DNA of 64,000 nt, from assembly GCA_964493505.1 (NCBI GenBank), contig CAZBNP010000005.1, positions 185,195 through 249,194 on the forward strand. The letters are read 5' to 3'. The stretch is from Chryseosolibacter sp964493505. GTDB lineage: Bacteria > Bacteroidota > Bacteroidia > Cytophagales > Cyclobacteriaceae. The notes under the pieces were generated by a model. That model ran no database searches and was not told where the DNA came from. It was given only the letters and a program-made list of their open reading frames with translations. The position numbers were made by a program, and so were the translations under genes. Positions 1 to 9,335 of this stretch are shown here, piece by piece (positions within the stretch are counted from its first letter, which is position 1; each line of letters opens with the position of its first letter).

Positions 1-863
1 TCAAAGATAGCGGCGTTCATGTCTGTTACGGCGATCCCCCTGGTCAGCAACGCGTCAAGGCCCGCCCTGCCATTGGCCTTGCATCGCTTTACCTCTTCGA
101 GCAAATCTACGGCACAGCGCGTCCACACGGCCCAATGTCCCAGCAAGCCACCGATAAATTCCTTTTCAATCACCTTCCCGTCCACTTCAAAGCGGTAGGT
201 CGTAAGAAGGTCGGCGACGATATTGTCGTCATTGCCTGTGTATAGCGCGATCTCGTCGTGGCGTCCCGACATGCAGACGGCACGTACAACATCAAGTGTC
301 TGGTACCGGTTGAACGCCGCCACTTTGATAGCGTGAACATTTTTTATTCTCGCAAACTCAAGCCAGAAGTCGTATGAAAAAATTCTTCCCCCCACGCTGG
401 GCTGAAGATAGAAACCGAAGATCGGGATAACCTCAGCAACCACCCTTACGCGGTCGAGAATCTGCTCTTCCGTCCATCCCTGCAAACCACCCATCCCGAG
501 CAAACCGAAGGTGTAACCAAACCCGACGGCGAGTTCAGCTTCTTTGCGCGCCTGCTCCGTGGGGCCAACGATTCCCGCCACGCGAATAAACGGACGCGAC
601 AGTGAGGCAGCCTCCACTTCTTCCGCGGCAAGCTCCAGCACTCGCGCATAGAGGTTGATCTCCGGATCACGGATCTCAAACTGAGTAGTATGTACACCCA
701 CCGCGATGCCACCGGAACCACAGGCCATATAATATCGTGTCAGCGCACGTTGCCGGCGTTCATCGAGCTTCCGTCCCGCGTCAAGCGCGAGAGGATGCGC
801 GGGGATCACAGTGCCCGCGTGGAGCAGTTTCTCTATTTCGGGTTCAATAGTATGTGTCTTCAT
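1..863 (-). CDS. Dihydrodipicolinate synthase (DHDPS) family lyase/aldolase, 3' part cut by window edge
   Basis: The leftward reading frame opens at the ATG whose first base is 863 and stays open to base 1, so at least 287 codons are present and the C-terminus is missing. The product resembles the DHDPS/N-acetylneuraminate lyase/KDG aldolase TIM-barrel family. Visible marks are a GIVGPTEQ loop near residue 98 (where GTTGE usually sits), a tyrosine at about 152 (FGFYLQP), and a Schiff-base lysine candidate at about 180 in AIKVAAF. Members cleave or condense 2-keto acids; in sugar loci they often act on 2-keto-3-deoxy sugar acids. It starts 2 bases after the stop of the epimerase-like gene 866-1882, so the two are probably translated together. 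It is already as long as a typical 290-aa family member and still open, so it has an extension. Family is well supported, substrate is unknown. Confidence 0.8.
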   Translation of the reverse strand, partial: MKTHTIEPEIEKLLHAGTVIPAHPLALDAGRKLDERRQRALTRYYMACGSGGIAVGVHTTQFEIRDPEINLYARVLELAAEEVEAASLSRPFIRVAGIVGPTEQARKEAELAVGFGYTFGLLGMGGLQGWTEEQILDRVRVVAEVIPIFGFYLQPSVGGRIFSYDFWLEFARIKNVHAIKVAAFNRYQTLDVVRAVCMSGRHDEIALYTGNDDNIVADLLTTYRFEVDGKVIEKEFIGGLLGHWAVWTRCAVDLLEEVKRCKANGRAGLDALLTRGIAVTDMNAAIF

Positions 864-865
864 AA

Positions 866-1882
866 CTAAAACTTGCCTTCCCTTTCCTGAAAATGTGTTG
901 GCTTGTTCAGCGTTTTTCCTCCCTGTCGCACCCACGCTGCCGTGAGGTCAATCATCTGCCGGAGGGTTACACGCGGATAACCGAAAAGCTGATGCGCAAG
1001 GGATGCATTGCTCAGGAGGGCCGTCGCCTGCGACTCTCCCGTAAACTTCGGCTCTTTGCCGAGCTGCAACGCGAATTGCTCCGCCAACCACTTCACGGAG
1101 ATCGTCTCGGGGCCGGTGACATTCAGCAACCGCGCGGGAACGTCGCAATGATGGAGCGCGCGTATAGCGATCTCGTTGGCATCGCCCTGCCAGATCACGT
1201 TGACGAATCCCGTGGTAAGATCGACGGCCCGCCCTTCGTCTACCGATTTTGCGATTTCAAGCAAGACACCGTATCGCAGGTCTATCGCATAGTTTAAACG
1301 ATATATCAGCGTAGGGATGTCGTGCTGCAACGCGAAGTATTGAAAAATACGTTCACGACCCAGACACGACTGGCCATATTCACCAACGGGTTCTGCAAGC
1401 TCATCTTCGGTGGCACCACCGCTCGTTACCGGCTTAAACGGATATACGTTTCCGGTCGAGAAAGCTACGATCCTCGAATCCTTGTAGCGCTCGGCTACCC
1501 TTCCCGGCAGATATGCATTCATCGCCCACGTGAAAGGCTCCTTGCCGGTGGTTCCAAACTTCTGGCCGGCCAGGTATATTATATTGGGTGCATCCGGTAG
1601 AGCCGCAAGGTCCTCTTCATTGAGAAGGTCGGCCGAAATCGTCTCGACGTCCCACGTTTTCAAATCCTCTTTCATTGCGGGATCGGAAAACCGGGAAACG
1701 CCGATTATCCGGCGTTGTACACCCGCCAGCTCGGTTGCCTGCCGGGCTAACCGCGCCATGCCTGGTCCCATTTTGCCTGCGACTCCCAGGAAGAGGATAT
1801 CACCTTCCAGGCGTTTCATATCGGCGACAAGCGCTTCAGAAGGCTTCAGTAACTCCTGCTCAAGCAGTTCAAGTTCGGTCAT
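866..1882 (-). CDS. NAD-dependent epimerase/dehydratase family protein (extended SDR-like)
   Basis: 338 aa. The N-terminal Rossmann signature is LGVAGKMGPGMA (about residues 32-43), close to GxxGxxG. The strand-5 region carries STGNVYP, comparable to the catalytic Ser/Thr strand of extended SDRs. The next motif has Tyr but reads YGQSC where YxxxK is expected, so the usual catalytic lysine is replaced by Cys. The C-terminal part (NVTGPETISVKWLAEQF) is typical of sugar epimerase/reductase substrate domains. It is the first gene of a two-gene leftward unit with the DHDPS-like gene, suggesting that both handle one sugar-derived keto acid or aldehyde. The altered active site leaves open a structural role or an unusual reductase. 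Confident in family, not in reaction. Confidence 0.8.
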   Translation of the reverse strand: MTELELLEQELLKPSEALVADMKRLEGDILFLGVAGKMGPGMARLARQATELAGVQRRIIGVSRFSDPAMKEDLKTWDVETISADLLNEEDLAALPDAPNIIYLAGQKFGTTGKEPFTWAMNAYLPGRVAERYKDSRIVAFSTGNVYPFKPVTSGGATEDELAEPVGEYGQSCLGRERIFQYFALQHDIPTLIYRLNYAIDLRYGVLLEIAKSVDEGRAVDLTTGFVNVIWQGDANEIAIRALHHCDVPARLLNVTGPETISVKWLAEQFALQLGKEPKFTGESQATALLSNASLAHQLFGYPRVTLRQMIDLTAAWVRQGGKTLNKPTHFQEREGKF

Positions 1883-2259
1883 ACAGTGCTATTTACATAT
1901 TGAAAATCAAATTTAATACTTTCTTTTTATTTCGAAACCAGAGATATATACTTTCAAATCATTGCTGGGGGAATTGGCAATAGGCAAAGGGCAATAGGCA
2001 ATAGGCAAAGGGCAAAGGGCAATAGGCAAAAGGCAAAAGGCAAAGGGCAAAGGGCAATAGGCAATAGGCAAAGGGCAATAGGCAATAGGCAAAAGGCAAA
2101 AGGCAAAAGGCAAAAGGCAAAAGGCAAAGGGCAAAGGGGGGACTGTTGAGAGTTGACAAAATTGACAGCCTGCCGGCAAGCAGGTTGACAATGCGGGGGA
2201 CCGGTTGTGTAGTTTTGCGCTAATGGGTTCACAATTTTCGCGAATGTTGTACTATAGAC
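1883..2259. other. Divergent intergenic region with heptamer array
   Basis: This 377-bp gap separates the leftward epimerase gene from the rightward lipoprotein gene. It holds the 161-bp heptamer array listed separately, a short inverted repeat CCTGC/GCAGG around 2168-2183, and three TTGACA-like hexamers at about 2152-2190. Any promoters for the two divergent genes must lie here. No convincing Bacteroidota TAnnTTTG element was identified by eye. Confidence 0.6.
1976..2136. repeat. Tandem array of 23 exact 7-bp units GGCAAWR-type
   Basis: Reading from 1976 the sequence splits without any gap into 23 consecutive heptamers, each GGCAA followed by TA, AG or AA. The three versions are interspersed: TA and AG types mix in the left two thirds, and five AA types sit in a block at about 2088-2122. 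No unit deviates from these three. Because 7 is not a multiple of 3, the reverse strand is open in all three frames and encodes Leu/Pro/Phe/Cys-rich nonsense, which is not evidence of a gene. It resembles the short heptanucleotide repeats (STRR) known from cyanobacterial genomes; that comparison is by type, not by sequence search. Confidence 0.95.
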
Positions 2260-3759
2260 ATGGACATGGATTCGATTTATAGTAAAACTGCGCTTTACGC
2301 AACATTCTTCCTTTCAGTGGTCGCGTTCGGATGCAGCCGCGCACAGCAGGGATACGAGAGTTCAAAAGATGAATACCGCACGGAAGTCAGCCAGTACGGA
2401 ATTACCTGGACATTCGATAAGCCTGTGAAAGCGGGACGATTTATCACAGGAGACTGGTGGGTGGTAGGACCTGTAAAGATTGTCAAGGTCACTCCCGCTC
2501 CGGGCCCCGGCACTTCGCCGGAATACGCGTTCAGGCTGAGCAATTACAATGATACCAGTCTCAGGGAAGACACGACGATGCGCAATGGCTCCATGGTGGT
2601 ATTGCGCGCGGGGACAAAACAAGGGTACGACTCGCGCTCGATCGACTACCGCGAAAGTGAGTCGGTGTCTTTTCCCCTGGTGCTTCCGGCCGACCGGTCG
2701 TTGGTATCATCGATCAGCAACCCATCGCTCCCGGTGAGAAAGTTTGTATCCGATCTGATGTGGGCGGAGGAAACTATGTCTGACAACGTGTTGCGCACCG
2801 CTGCGGTGCTTACGTGCCTGAAAGAAGTACCACCTGCCAATGCTTTCCGTCCGCCGTATGCCGGCACCGTTAAACCTATCTTTAACACTGACATGATCCA
2901 ATGGGGACGGCTTCCTTCCCTGACACCGGCAGGGGAAGTGCCTTCCTGGACTCAGTTTGAACGATACCTGCAACGCCCGTGGATCGATCACATCATGAGC
3001 TGGACACAACGGAGACTGGCTCCAAGCGAGAATGGTCCGGACTACGGACGTGAATACGCACGTGTCATCTCTATCGCGAGCCTGATGGTATCACTGGACG
3101 TCCCCCGGCAAACCAAGGAAAGGCTGACCCTTAGCCTCATCCAAAAAGGTATCGACCTGTACGGTATCGCCATGGCTGGCGGATACTGGAACGAAGGCGG
3201 CGGCCACTCAAGTGGTCGCAAGTGGCCCATCCTTTTCGCTGGCATGATGCTGGGTGAACCTTTGATGGCGCAATTGCCAGAGACTGCCATCTTCCAGGAG
3301 GATACACAGACTTACTACGGAAAAGGATGGTTCGGCCAGACGGCGCTGTACTGGATGATCAAGCATCACGGCAAAAGATCTCACTACGAGGAGAAGCCAC
3401 CGGAGATGTGGGAGAAGTGGGATAGCAAGACCGAGAGCTACCGCAATTGCTGCACTTCGATCGCATGGGTCGGCACCGCGCTGACCGCCCGCTATATGAA
3501 GGCGATAGGTCTGTGGCGTCACGACGCCTTCTTCGACTACGTTGACCGGTGGATGCGTGAAGATGATCCGTATGCTGAGGCGAGAAACGGACATCCGCGG
3601 CCCAGACGCGAAGGTGATACGATGGATCCCTTTGTCACGGCGATGTGGAAGGCGCACCGGAAGAATGCGCCGAAGCAGGAGATGGCAGGCAACCCGCAGA
3701 TGTGGGTCTGGGGCGAGGGAGATTCGTGGACATGGGAACCAAATCCAAAACCGGAATAA
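2260..3759 (+). CDS. Uncharacterised lipoprotein, paralogue A (alpha-toroid-like)
   Basis: 499 aa; an in-frame ATG at 2266 is an equally good start. A hydrophobic N-terminus ends in AFGC, a plausible lipobox, so the protein is probably an exported lipoprotein. Residues about 45-180 form a beta-rich segment beginning YGITWTFDKPVKAG. The rest is helix-rich and carries GYWNEGGGHSSGRKW, TQTYYGKGWFGQT and a double cysteine (NCCTSIAW), features that recall alpha/alpha-toroid polysaccharide lyases and hydrolases. I do not recognise a named family. A second copy at 14314-15822 is clearly paralogous, roughly two thirds or more identical by eye over its whole length. It is followed 52 bp downstream by the heparinase-like gene. 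A role in binding or cutting the target glycan is inferred from the neighbours. Confidence 0.75.
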   Translation: MDMDSIYSKTALYATFFLSVVAFGCSRAQQGYESSKDEYRTEVSQYGITWTFDKPVKAGRFITGDWWVVGPVKIVKVTPAPGPGTSPEYAFRLSNYNDTSLREDTTMRNGSMVVLRAGTKQGYDSRSIDYRESESVSFPLVLPADRSLVSSISNPSLPVRKFVSDLMWAEETMSDNVLRTAAVLTCLKEVPPANAFRPPYAGTVKPIFNTDMIQWGRLPSLTPAGEVPSWTQFERYLQRPWIDHIMSWTQRRLAPSENGPDYGREYARVISIASLMVSLDVPRQTKERLTLSLIQKGIDLYGIAMAGGYWNEGGGHSSGRKWPILFAGMMLGEPLMAQLPETAIFQEDTQTYYGKGWFGQTALYWMIKHHGKRSHYEEKPPEMWEKWDSKTESYRNCCTSIAWVGTALTARYMKAIGLWRHDAFFDYVDRWMREDDPYAEARNGHPRPRREGDTMDPFVTAMWKAHRKNAPKQEMAGNPQMWVWGEGDSWTWEPNPKPE

Positions 3760-3811
3760 TAGTAACGAACTTCGTATTCCATCAACGCCAGATCATTTTA
3801 TTTCATTCTAC

Positions 3812-5875
3812 ATGAACAACTTTTCCTTAAACCATCGGAAGTTTCCGCATCAAATGGTGCTTTTGCTCTTGTTCTTTCTTCCCATTGTGCTCCAGGCCCA
3901 ATCCCGTGGCAAACAAAGGGACATCCTGCAGAAAGAGCTTGCAACCATCGATCTCAACGCGGTCATGATTACGGATCATACGTGGATCGACCGTCGTGAA
4001 TATAAAGACCGCGCTTTCTGGAACAGCCTTCCCACATCCCTTCGCGAAGACTACATCGCCGCTGCGGAAAAATATATGGACTACGACTGGCCGGGGGTGA
4101 AAGCTACCGACTACCTGGAGATCGTGCGGTCCGGTAATCGACTTCAGGAAGTTTTTAGCGGCCCCCGTGCTGCATTGACCTCACTCGTCATGGGCGAATT
4201 GATAGAGGGGGACGGGCGTTTCCTGGACCAGATCATCAACGGCGTCTGGTATTACTCCGAGCAAACGTGGTGGGGTTGGTCTGCTCACTTCTACCTGCAG
4301 CAAGCCCCCAACGGACTTCCCGACGTTAACGAACCAACCATCGACCTGGGTGTCGGAGAAATCGCGACCAACCTGGCGTGGACATGGTATCTCTTCAGAG
4401 ATGAGTTCGATAAAATCCATCCATTGATCTCCATCAGATTAAAAGATGAAATCATGAAGAAAGTAGTAGAGCCCTACTACGCTAGAGACAATTTCTGGTG
4501 GATGAGCCTGCACCCGAAGGAGGGATACAGTGTCAACACACCCGACAATCCGTGGCGCGACTATCGCAACCCACATAACCCCGGTCTGCATGTCTCGGAA
4601 AAGATTACCGGCGCAAGTGTCAACAACTGGAACCCATGGGTCAACTACAACATGCTCAATTGTATTCTGTTGCTCGAAGACGATCCTGAAAAGAAACGCA
4701 GCGCTGTCCGCAAACTGATACGCTCACTCGACCAGTTCCCGAATAGTTACCCCGACGACGGAGGATGCGACGAAGGTCCTTCCTATTGGGGCGTCGCGGG
4801 ATCGGTTCTGTATCAAAGCCTCACACTCCTGAAAAAAATAACAGCAGACGAATTCGACGTGTTCAGCGATCCGCTGATACAGAACATTGGAAAGTATATT
4901 TACAAAGTCAATATTCACGCTCCTTATTTCATCAATTTTGCCGACGCCGACCCGACTACCAGCAGCAATCCATACCAGGTATATCAATACGGCAAATCGA
5001 TAGGCGACGATATGATGAAGCAATTTGGCGCTTACCTCGCCCATCTGAATCAATTCGGAAAGGAAAGACTCTCCGGCAGGATAGGCGATCAGATCGAACA
5101 GCTGAGCAACCTCGACGAAATCATGACCGCCGATGCCCGTGAAGCGCTACTCGCTGATTTCTCATTCCCTGATACCAAGATCGCAGGAGGACGTGATGCG
5201 GCGGGAAGTTATCACGGATTCTTTTTTGGAGCCAAGAGTGGGCACAACGCCGAGGCACACAACCACAACGACGTGGGATCAGCAATCCTCTACTACGATG
5301 GCAAGCCATGCCTTATTGATCTGGGCCGCGAAGAATACACCGCAAAAACTTTCAGCAGCCAGCGATATGAGATATGGACCATGCAATCGCTCTATCACAA
5401 CGTACCGGTTATAAACGGCGTCGCTCAAATGCAGGGAAGGAAGTATCAGGCGGAAGGAACGCAGTTCACAGCGAGCCGGAAATCGGTTGTGTTCACGACC
5501 GACATCGCCAAAGCTTACCCGGAAGAAGCGTCAGTCAAAAGCTGGATCCGCACTTACACGTTAAATCGGGGAAAGAACTTCCGGATAAAGGATCAGTTCG
5601 AAGTCACGAAACGCGACGGGATTACGAGTTCGAACTTTATGACGTATTGCAGTGTGTCGGAAGTAAGACCTGGTCTCCTCAAATTCCAGGGTGATGGCTT
5701 CGCGCTTCAGATGCGCTATGACTCGAAAATTATAAAACCGAAGATTGAATTCATCGAAATAACCGATACGAAGCTACGGCAATACTGGCCGAAAGGTGTG
5801 ACCCGTGTAGTACTCGAATTCGTGCAGCCGGGATCGAAGATAAGTCACGAGGTTGTTTTTTCGCCTGTTGAGTAG
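3812..5875 (+). CDS. Heparinase II/III family protein (polysaccharide lyase-like)
   Basis: 687 aa from the ATG at 3812, chosen because it gives a clean signal peptide (long Leu-rich core ending LQAQS); the frame is open further upstream but that extension overlaps the preceding gene. The N-terminal two thirds (about 60-400) is an alpha-toroid with aromatic motifs such as EQTWWGWSAHFY and DDGGCDEGPSYWGVAG. The C-terminal heparinase II/III-like beta-sandwich begins near residue 460 and contains GAKSGHNAEAHNHNDVG, the family's conserved His/Asn cluster, plus CLIDLGREEYT. Enzymes of this fold (PL12, PL15, PL17, PL21) break uronic-acid polysaccharides by beta-elimination in the periplasm. It shares the strand and spacing of the upstream lipoprotein gene. 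Exact substrate (glycosaminoglycan, alginate or another uronate) is not determined. Confidence 0.88.
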   Translation: MNNFSLNHRKFPHQMVLLLLFFLPIVLQAQSRGKQRDILQKELATIDLNAVMITDHTWIDRREYKDRAFWNSLPTSLREDYIAAAEKYMDYDWPGVKATDYLEIVRSGNRLQEVFSGPRAALTSLVMGELIEGDGRFLDQIINGVWYYSEQTWWGWSAHFYLQQAPNGLPDVNEPTIDLGVGEIATNLAWTWYLFRDEFDKIHPLISIRLKDEIMKKVVEPYYARDNFWWMSLHPKEGYSVNTPDNPWRDYRNPHNPGLHVSEKITGASVNNWNPWVNYNMLNCILLLEDDPEKKRSAVRKLIRSLDQFPNSYPDDGGCDEGPSYWGVAGSVLYQSLTLLKKITADEFDVFSDPLIQNIGKYIYKVNIHAPYFINFADADPTTSSNPYQVYQYGKSIGDDMMKQFGAYLAHLNQFGKERLSGRIGDQIEQLSNLDEIMTADAREALLADFSFPDTKIAGGRDAAGSYHGFFFGAKSGHNAEAHNHNDVGSAILYYDGKPCLIDLGREEYTAKTFSSQRYEIWTMQSLYHNVPVINGVAQMQGRKYQAEGTQFTASRKSVVFTTDIAKAYPEEASVKSWIRTYTLNRGKNFRIKDQFEVTKRDGITSSNFMTYCSVSEVRPGLLKFQGDGFALQMRYDSKIIKPKIEFIEITDTKLRQYWPKGVTRVVLEFVQPGSKISHEVVFSPVE

Positions 5876-5972
5876 AGAATCAGGTGACACATTCTAAAGT
5901 GTATACGATATCCAAAATCTTATCAACCTTAGTAGCCTATATACCAACCCATAACCGTTAACCTTATCAACC

Positions 5973-8900
5973 TTAGCGATGTTGTCCCTCGAGGGCCCCG
6001 GCATCCCGCCTACCCTGTGGCTTCCTGCCGGCGAAATCCCTCAGGAAAGGACCGTCGAACTGCCACGCATATAATTCTTTAATGTCGGTTTTTGCGTCGG
6101 CGAGAGTACCGAGACCTATGCGCAGAAAATCAAGCGTGCCTTTCAGAAATCGCCCCGAAGGCGTGCCTCCGACATACAGATCACCGGCATTTTCAAGTGA
6201 CGCGTCCCCCAATACCCCGACAGCATCGCTATCTCTTCTTCCGTCGATGTAAATCGCCAGCTGGTTAGACGTCCTGTCGACTTCAGCTACCACGTGGTGC
6301 CATTCTCCATCATTAACACGCGTTTTGCTGGCAACGTGAACCTGCCGATCCCCTCCTTTCAGTGTGAACTCAATTCGTCCACGCCTGTTTATCTCAAGCG
6401 CGTAGCCACTGTCTTTCATCTTTTCCGCCAACACTCCCTTTGTAAAGCCCTTCTCCGTTTTGAAATAAATTTCGATCAGGAAATTTGAATCGTACACTTC
6501 CGGACTTTTGAAATCCTTGCCCTTTGCATGGCCGGCAAATTCTTCTCCGGCACGATTCCACTGTAACCTGGCGCTGTAGGCAAATGATCTGTCCAGCGCG
6601 CTATCAGCGCAAACTGCATATTGATCCCTGCCGTTGAATTGCAGTGCCCCTCGCGTCCAGTCTTCGAGCGGTCCCTGCACGTAATCGCCTTTACTGATAT
6701 TCATACCCTTCAGATGGAACATCGGGATAGTATAATAGTCATTGCGATTCACGTAGTAGGGCGTCATATACCAATGCTCATCAAGAATATGCGTCGGGTC
6801 ATTGCCCGCGGGATAAAAGTGCCATTCGCCTACCGTCGCGTACAAACCCCACGGTACAAATACTTTCACACCCTGGTCTTTCGCTGCTGAGTTCTCAGCA
6901 AGGGCGAAATTGTGGTTCGCCGGATCCTTCAGCGGGGATTCACCTGCCTCAATACCCAGGTCGGCAGTCATGGCGCCGGTTTCCTTTAGAACGTCGCGCG
7001 CTTCGTCAAACGTTTCATGCCATTGGCCGGACGGCTTGAAGGATGCATATTTCCCTTTAATGTCAAAGAATACGTTGCCGGTGAACGCGTTCGTTTCCAG
7101 TGCGTAGCGATTGCGCACCGGACCGGCGTCGTTTTCGTTTCCGGCTACAGGTGATTTGGCGGGGACACTATGCCAGAATACCCAATCGCCAATGCTATGC
7201 CAGATATTTCCGAGAAATTTATTGCTCCCTGCCTGCGGTGCCTGGCGTCGTGTACCTTTGACGAAGTTGTAGGCTGTGTTGTTGAAAAATGTATTTTGGT
7301 AACTGATGATCTCCTGAAACATCGTGGTAGCGCCAACTTTACTCCATGGATCACTGCTCAGGCCCCAGCCGATGTTATTGAAGTAATAATTCTTGAATGC
7401 GCCGTCGAGATAATACGCCATACCGAATCGCGCCGATCCGGGTTTGTTCGGATCGTCCTTCCCTTCCATCCAGCTTGGGTTCCGGTGGCCTCCGGGGTTA
7501 CCGGAGAGGTTGTTGTAGACGTAGGCAACTCCACCCTGCCATGTTTCAATGTTGCCACAATCGTCTCCCGTTCTGATGCCATCGACCACTTTGTTCTGAT
7601 AGATCAGGGTTCGCGAAAGGGGAACATCGCCGAGATGGTTGTTGATCTTACCCCCGTATACGTTGATGCCGGCGTGCCACGGTGTATCGATGATGTTTCC
7701 GGCTACTTCCAGCGTCTGTGCACAGCCGATCTCAATTCCGTTCGCGGAACCGACGCGTTGGTCGCGCTGGCCGGCCTTGTAGATATAGTTGCGCAGCACC
7801 TTGACATCGTAGAGATGACCACCGTCTTCCGGAAAATTGTATCCCCACAATATTCCATCTTCTATGGCGATCGCACTGTGATCCGTCTCGCGGATTTCAC
7901 AATCGGTGACAGAAACCTGGTCAATATTGAATTCGGGCTTTACCGCCTTCATGTACACCGCCGCGTTGACATGAGAAAACCTACAGTGACTTACGTGAAT
8001 GTCGGAACCGCCTCCCCACACACGCACACTCGCGGGATAGACGTGTTTCTTAAGTGCAAATTTGTTGGCCCACGGAAGCTCTGTAAGGTCCCATGATACA
8101 TTTGTATAGCGGAATGACAGATTGGTGATGGTTATATGATGCTTCTCTTCCATGTGGATGAGCGTGCTCTCCCGGCCTGCTTCGATTGCAACAGTGTTTG
8201 GGTCGATACCACCGGGCAGGATCACATAGAGGCGTCCTCCTTCACCCTTCTTTTCGAACCAGAACTCACCGTCGGGATCGTCGAGGTAATGGGGCTTATC
8301 TTCCAGGTAGTAACGGTGGTTTCGGGCGATAACGCGCGACTTCGCGCTTCCCAGGTATCCTTCAAATCCGATCCCCTTTTTTTCTTTGTCAAAAGCTTTT
8401 ACGTACGATGGGTAAGGCGTACCGTCTACCCACCCGAACTCAGCCCACACAATCGCACCCATGTACAGGTCTTCCGGACCCGTAAGGTTTCGCGAATCTA
8501 TGCCGAGAACAAGCTCTTGTCCCGATTCACTTTTTGTGAACACGTGATAAGGACGGTTGTCTTTAAAGTCCCAGGTCCACCATTCACTTTTGATGTCTTC
8601 GGGATCTGATATCTTCCAGTTTGGCATGCGCGCCAGCGGTATACGTGTAGTAACCTCGTTGCGCACCATCCACAACGTTCGCGGTGAAAAATCGAGGTCG
8701 CGCCACCAGACGCTCTCTCCCTCGGGGATGTCAGGACGCAGGGCACCCTTCGTCCAGTCCCCGGTTATTTTTTCGGCACCACTGATCACCGCCTCGCCTT
8801 GTCCCCAGGAAGGGTCGGCTGTCAGCCGGATAGGGTTACCGGGTTCACCTGACTCGGTGACAACGAGGCTGCCGCGATAGACGGTGCCGCCTTTAAACAC

Positions 8901-9299
8901 ATAGGTATGTATCCCTGCCGCGTTGGCTGCCTGTCCTGCTGCGCGGCTATCCCAGGGATGATGTTTCCACGGTGTAGCCCTTGTTTTCCCGTCGTGATGG
9001 TCGTTTCCGTTTTCATAGTCGATGTATCGAACCGAGGTTCCGGAATGAAAAACAAACGGTTGGGGTGTCCACACGAGATCTCCGTTTGGAGTGGCTTGCG
9101 CATGATCTGTTTGCCAGGAGTATTTCGGTTGAGTTTCGGCCTGGCCACGCTTTTGTGCCATCAACTCATTCCGCAAACCCGAACCACACACCAGGGTAAG
9201 TATGCAAAGCAGGCCCCATATCGCACGGCCTGAAAGGTTGTCGCGCGACATTGCATCTGATTGGAACTTCCGGAAAAAAAACGATTGAATACGGATCAT
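5973..9299 (-). CDS. Secreted right-handed beta-helix protein with C-terminal LamG domain
   Basis: 1108 aa from ATG 9299; an in-frame ATG at 9254 gives a shorter signal sequence and may be the real start. After the export signal (ending near ELMAQ) comes the opening seen in many beta-helix lyases (YIDYENGNDHHDGKTRATPW), then a long region with repeating short strands (about 100-850) rich in Asn and Gly turns. A concanavalin-type LamG domain follows at about 930-1085 (FNGRDQYAVC, GEWHHVVAEVDR, IYIDGRR, YVGGTPSGRFLKGTLD). This layout fits an extracellular pectate/alginate-lyase-like or epimerase-like enzyme carrying a carbohydrate-binding module. It converges with the heparinase gene and lies 36 bp downstream of the heme lipoprotein gene on the same strand, so those two are probably one operon. 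Confidence 0.85.
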   Translation of the reverse strand: MIRIQSFFFRKFQSDAMSRDNLSGRAIWGLLCILTLVCGSGLRNELMAQKRGQAETQPKYSWQTDHAQATPNGDLVWTPQPFVFHSGTSVRYIDYENGNDHHDGKTRATPWKHHPWDSRAAGQAANAAGIHTYVFKGGTVYRGSLVVTESGEPGNPIRLTADPSWGQGEAVISGAEKITGDWTKGALRPDIPEGESVWWRDLDFSPRTLWMVRNEVTTRIPLARMPNWKISDPEDIKSEWWTWDFKDNRPYHVFTKSESGQELVLGIDSRNLTGPEDLYMGAIVWAEFGWVDGTPYPSYVKAFDKEKKGIGFEGYLGSAKSRVIARNHRYYLEDKPHYLDDPDGEFWFEKKGEGGRLYVILPGGIDPNTVAIEAGRESTLIHMEEKHHITITNLSFRYTNVSWDLTELPWANKFALKKHVYPASVRVWGGGSDIHVSHCRFSHVNAAVYMKAVKPEFNIDQVSVTDCEIRETDHSAIAIEDGILWGYNFPEDGGHLYDVKVLRNYIYKAGQRDQRVGSANGIEIGCAQTLEVAGNIIDTPWHAGINVYGGKINNHLGDVPLSRTLIYQNKVVDGIRTGDDCGNIETWQGGVAYVYNNLSGNPGGHRNPSWMEGKDDPNKPGSARFGMAYYLDGAFKNYYFNNIGWGLSSDPWSKVGATTMFQEIISYQNTFFNNTAYNFVKGTRRQAPQAGSNKFLGNIWHSIGDWVFWHSVPAKSPVAGNENDAGPVRNRYALETNAFTGNVFFDIKGKYASFKPSGQWHETFDEARDVLKETGAMTADLGIEAGESPLKDPANHNFALAENSAAKDQGVKVFVPWGLYATVGEWHFYPAGNDPTHILDEHWYMTPYYVNRNDYYTIPMFHLKGMNISKGDYVQGPLEDWTRGALQFNGRDQYAVCADSALDRSFAYSARLQWNRAGEEFAGHAKGKDFKSPEVYDSNFLIEIYFKTEKGFTKGVLAEKMKDSGYALEINRRGRIEFTLKGGDRQVHVASKTRVNDGEWHHVVAEVDRTSNQLAIYIDGRRDSDAVGVLGDASLENAGDLYVGGTPSGRFLKGTLDFLRIGLGTLADAKTDIKELYAWQFDGPFLRDFAGRKPQGRRDAGALEGQHR

Positions 9300-9335
9300 G
9301 TGTTTGGTCTATGAAATTAATGGTAAAGCTACGGG

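Noticed and set aside
1976..2136. CRISPR array
   Set aside because: Units are contiguous 7-mers with no spacers, and there are no cas genes in the window.
1913..2232. Three overlapping leftward frames encoding Leu-Pro-Phe-Cys-rich peptides
   Set aside because: They arise only because a 7-bp repeat is open in every frame; composition is the repeat translated, with no start context or homology.
7170..8096. Rightward frame of 308 aa inside the beta-helix gene
   Set aside because: It is antisense to a strongly supported 1108-aa protein, has no signal or motif and no conserved composition; open by chance in GC-rich sequence.
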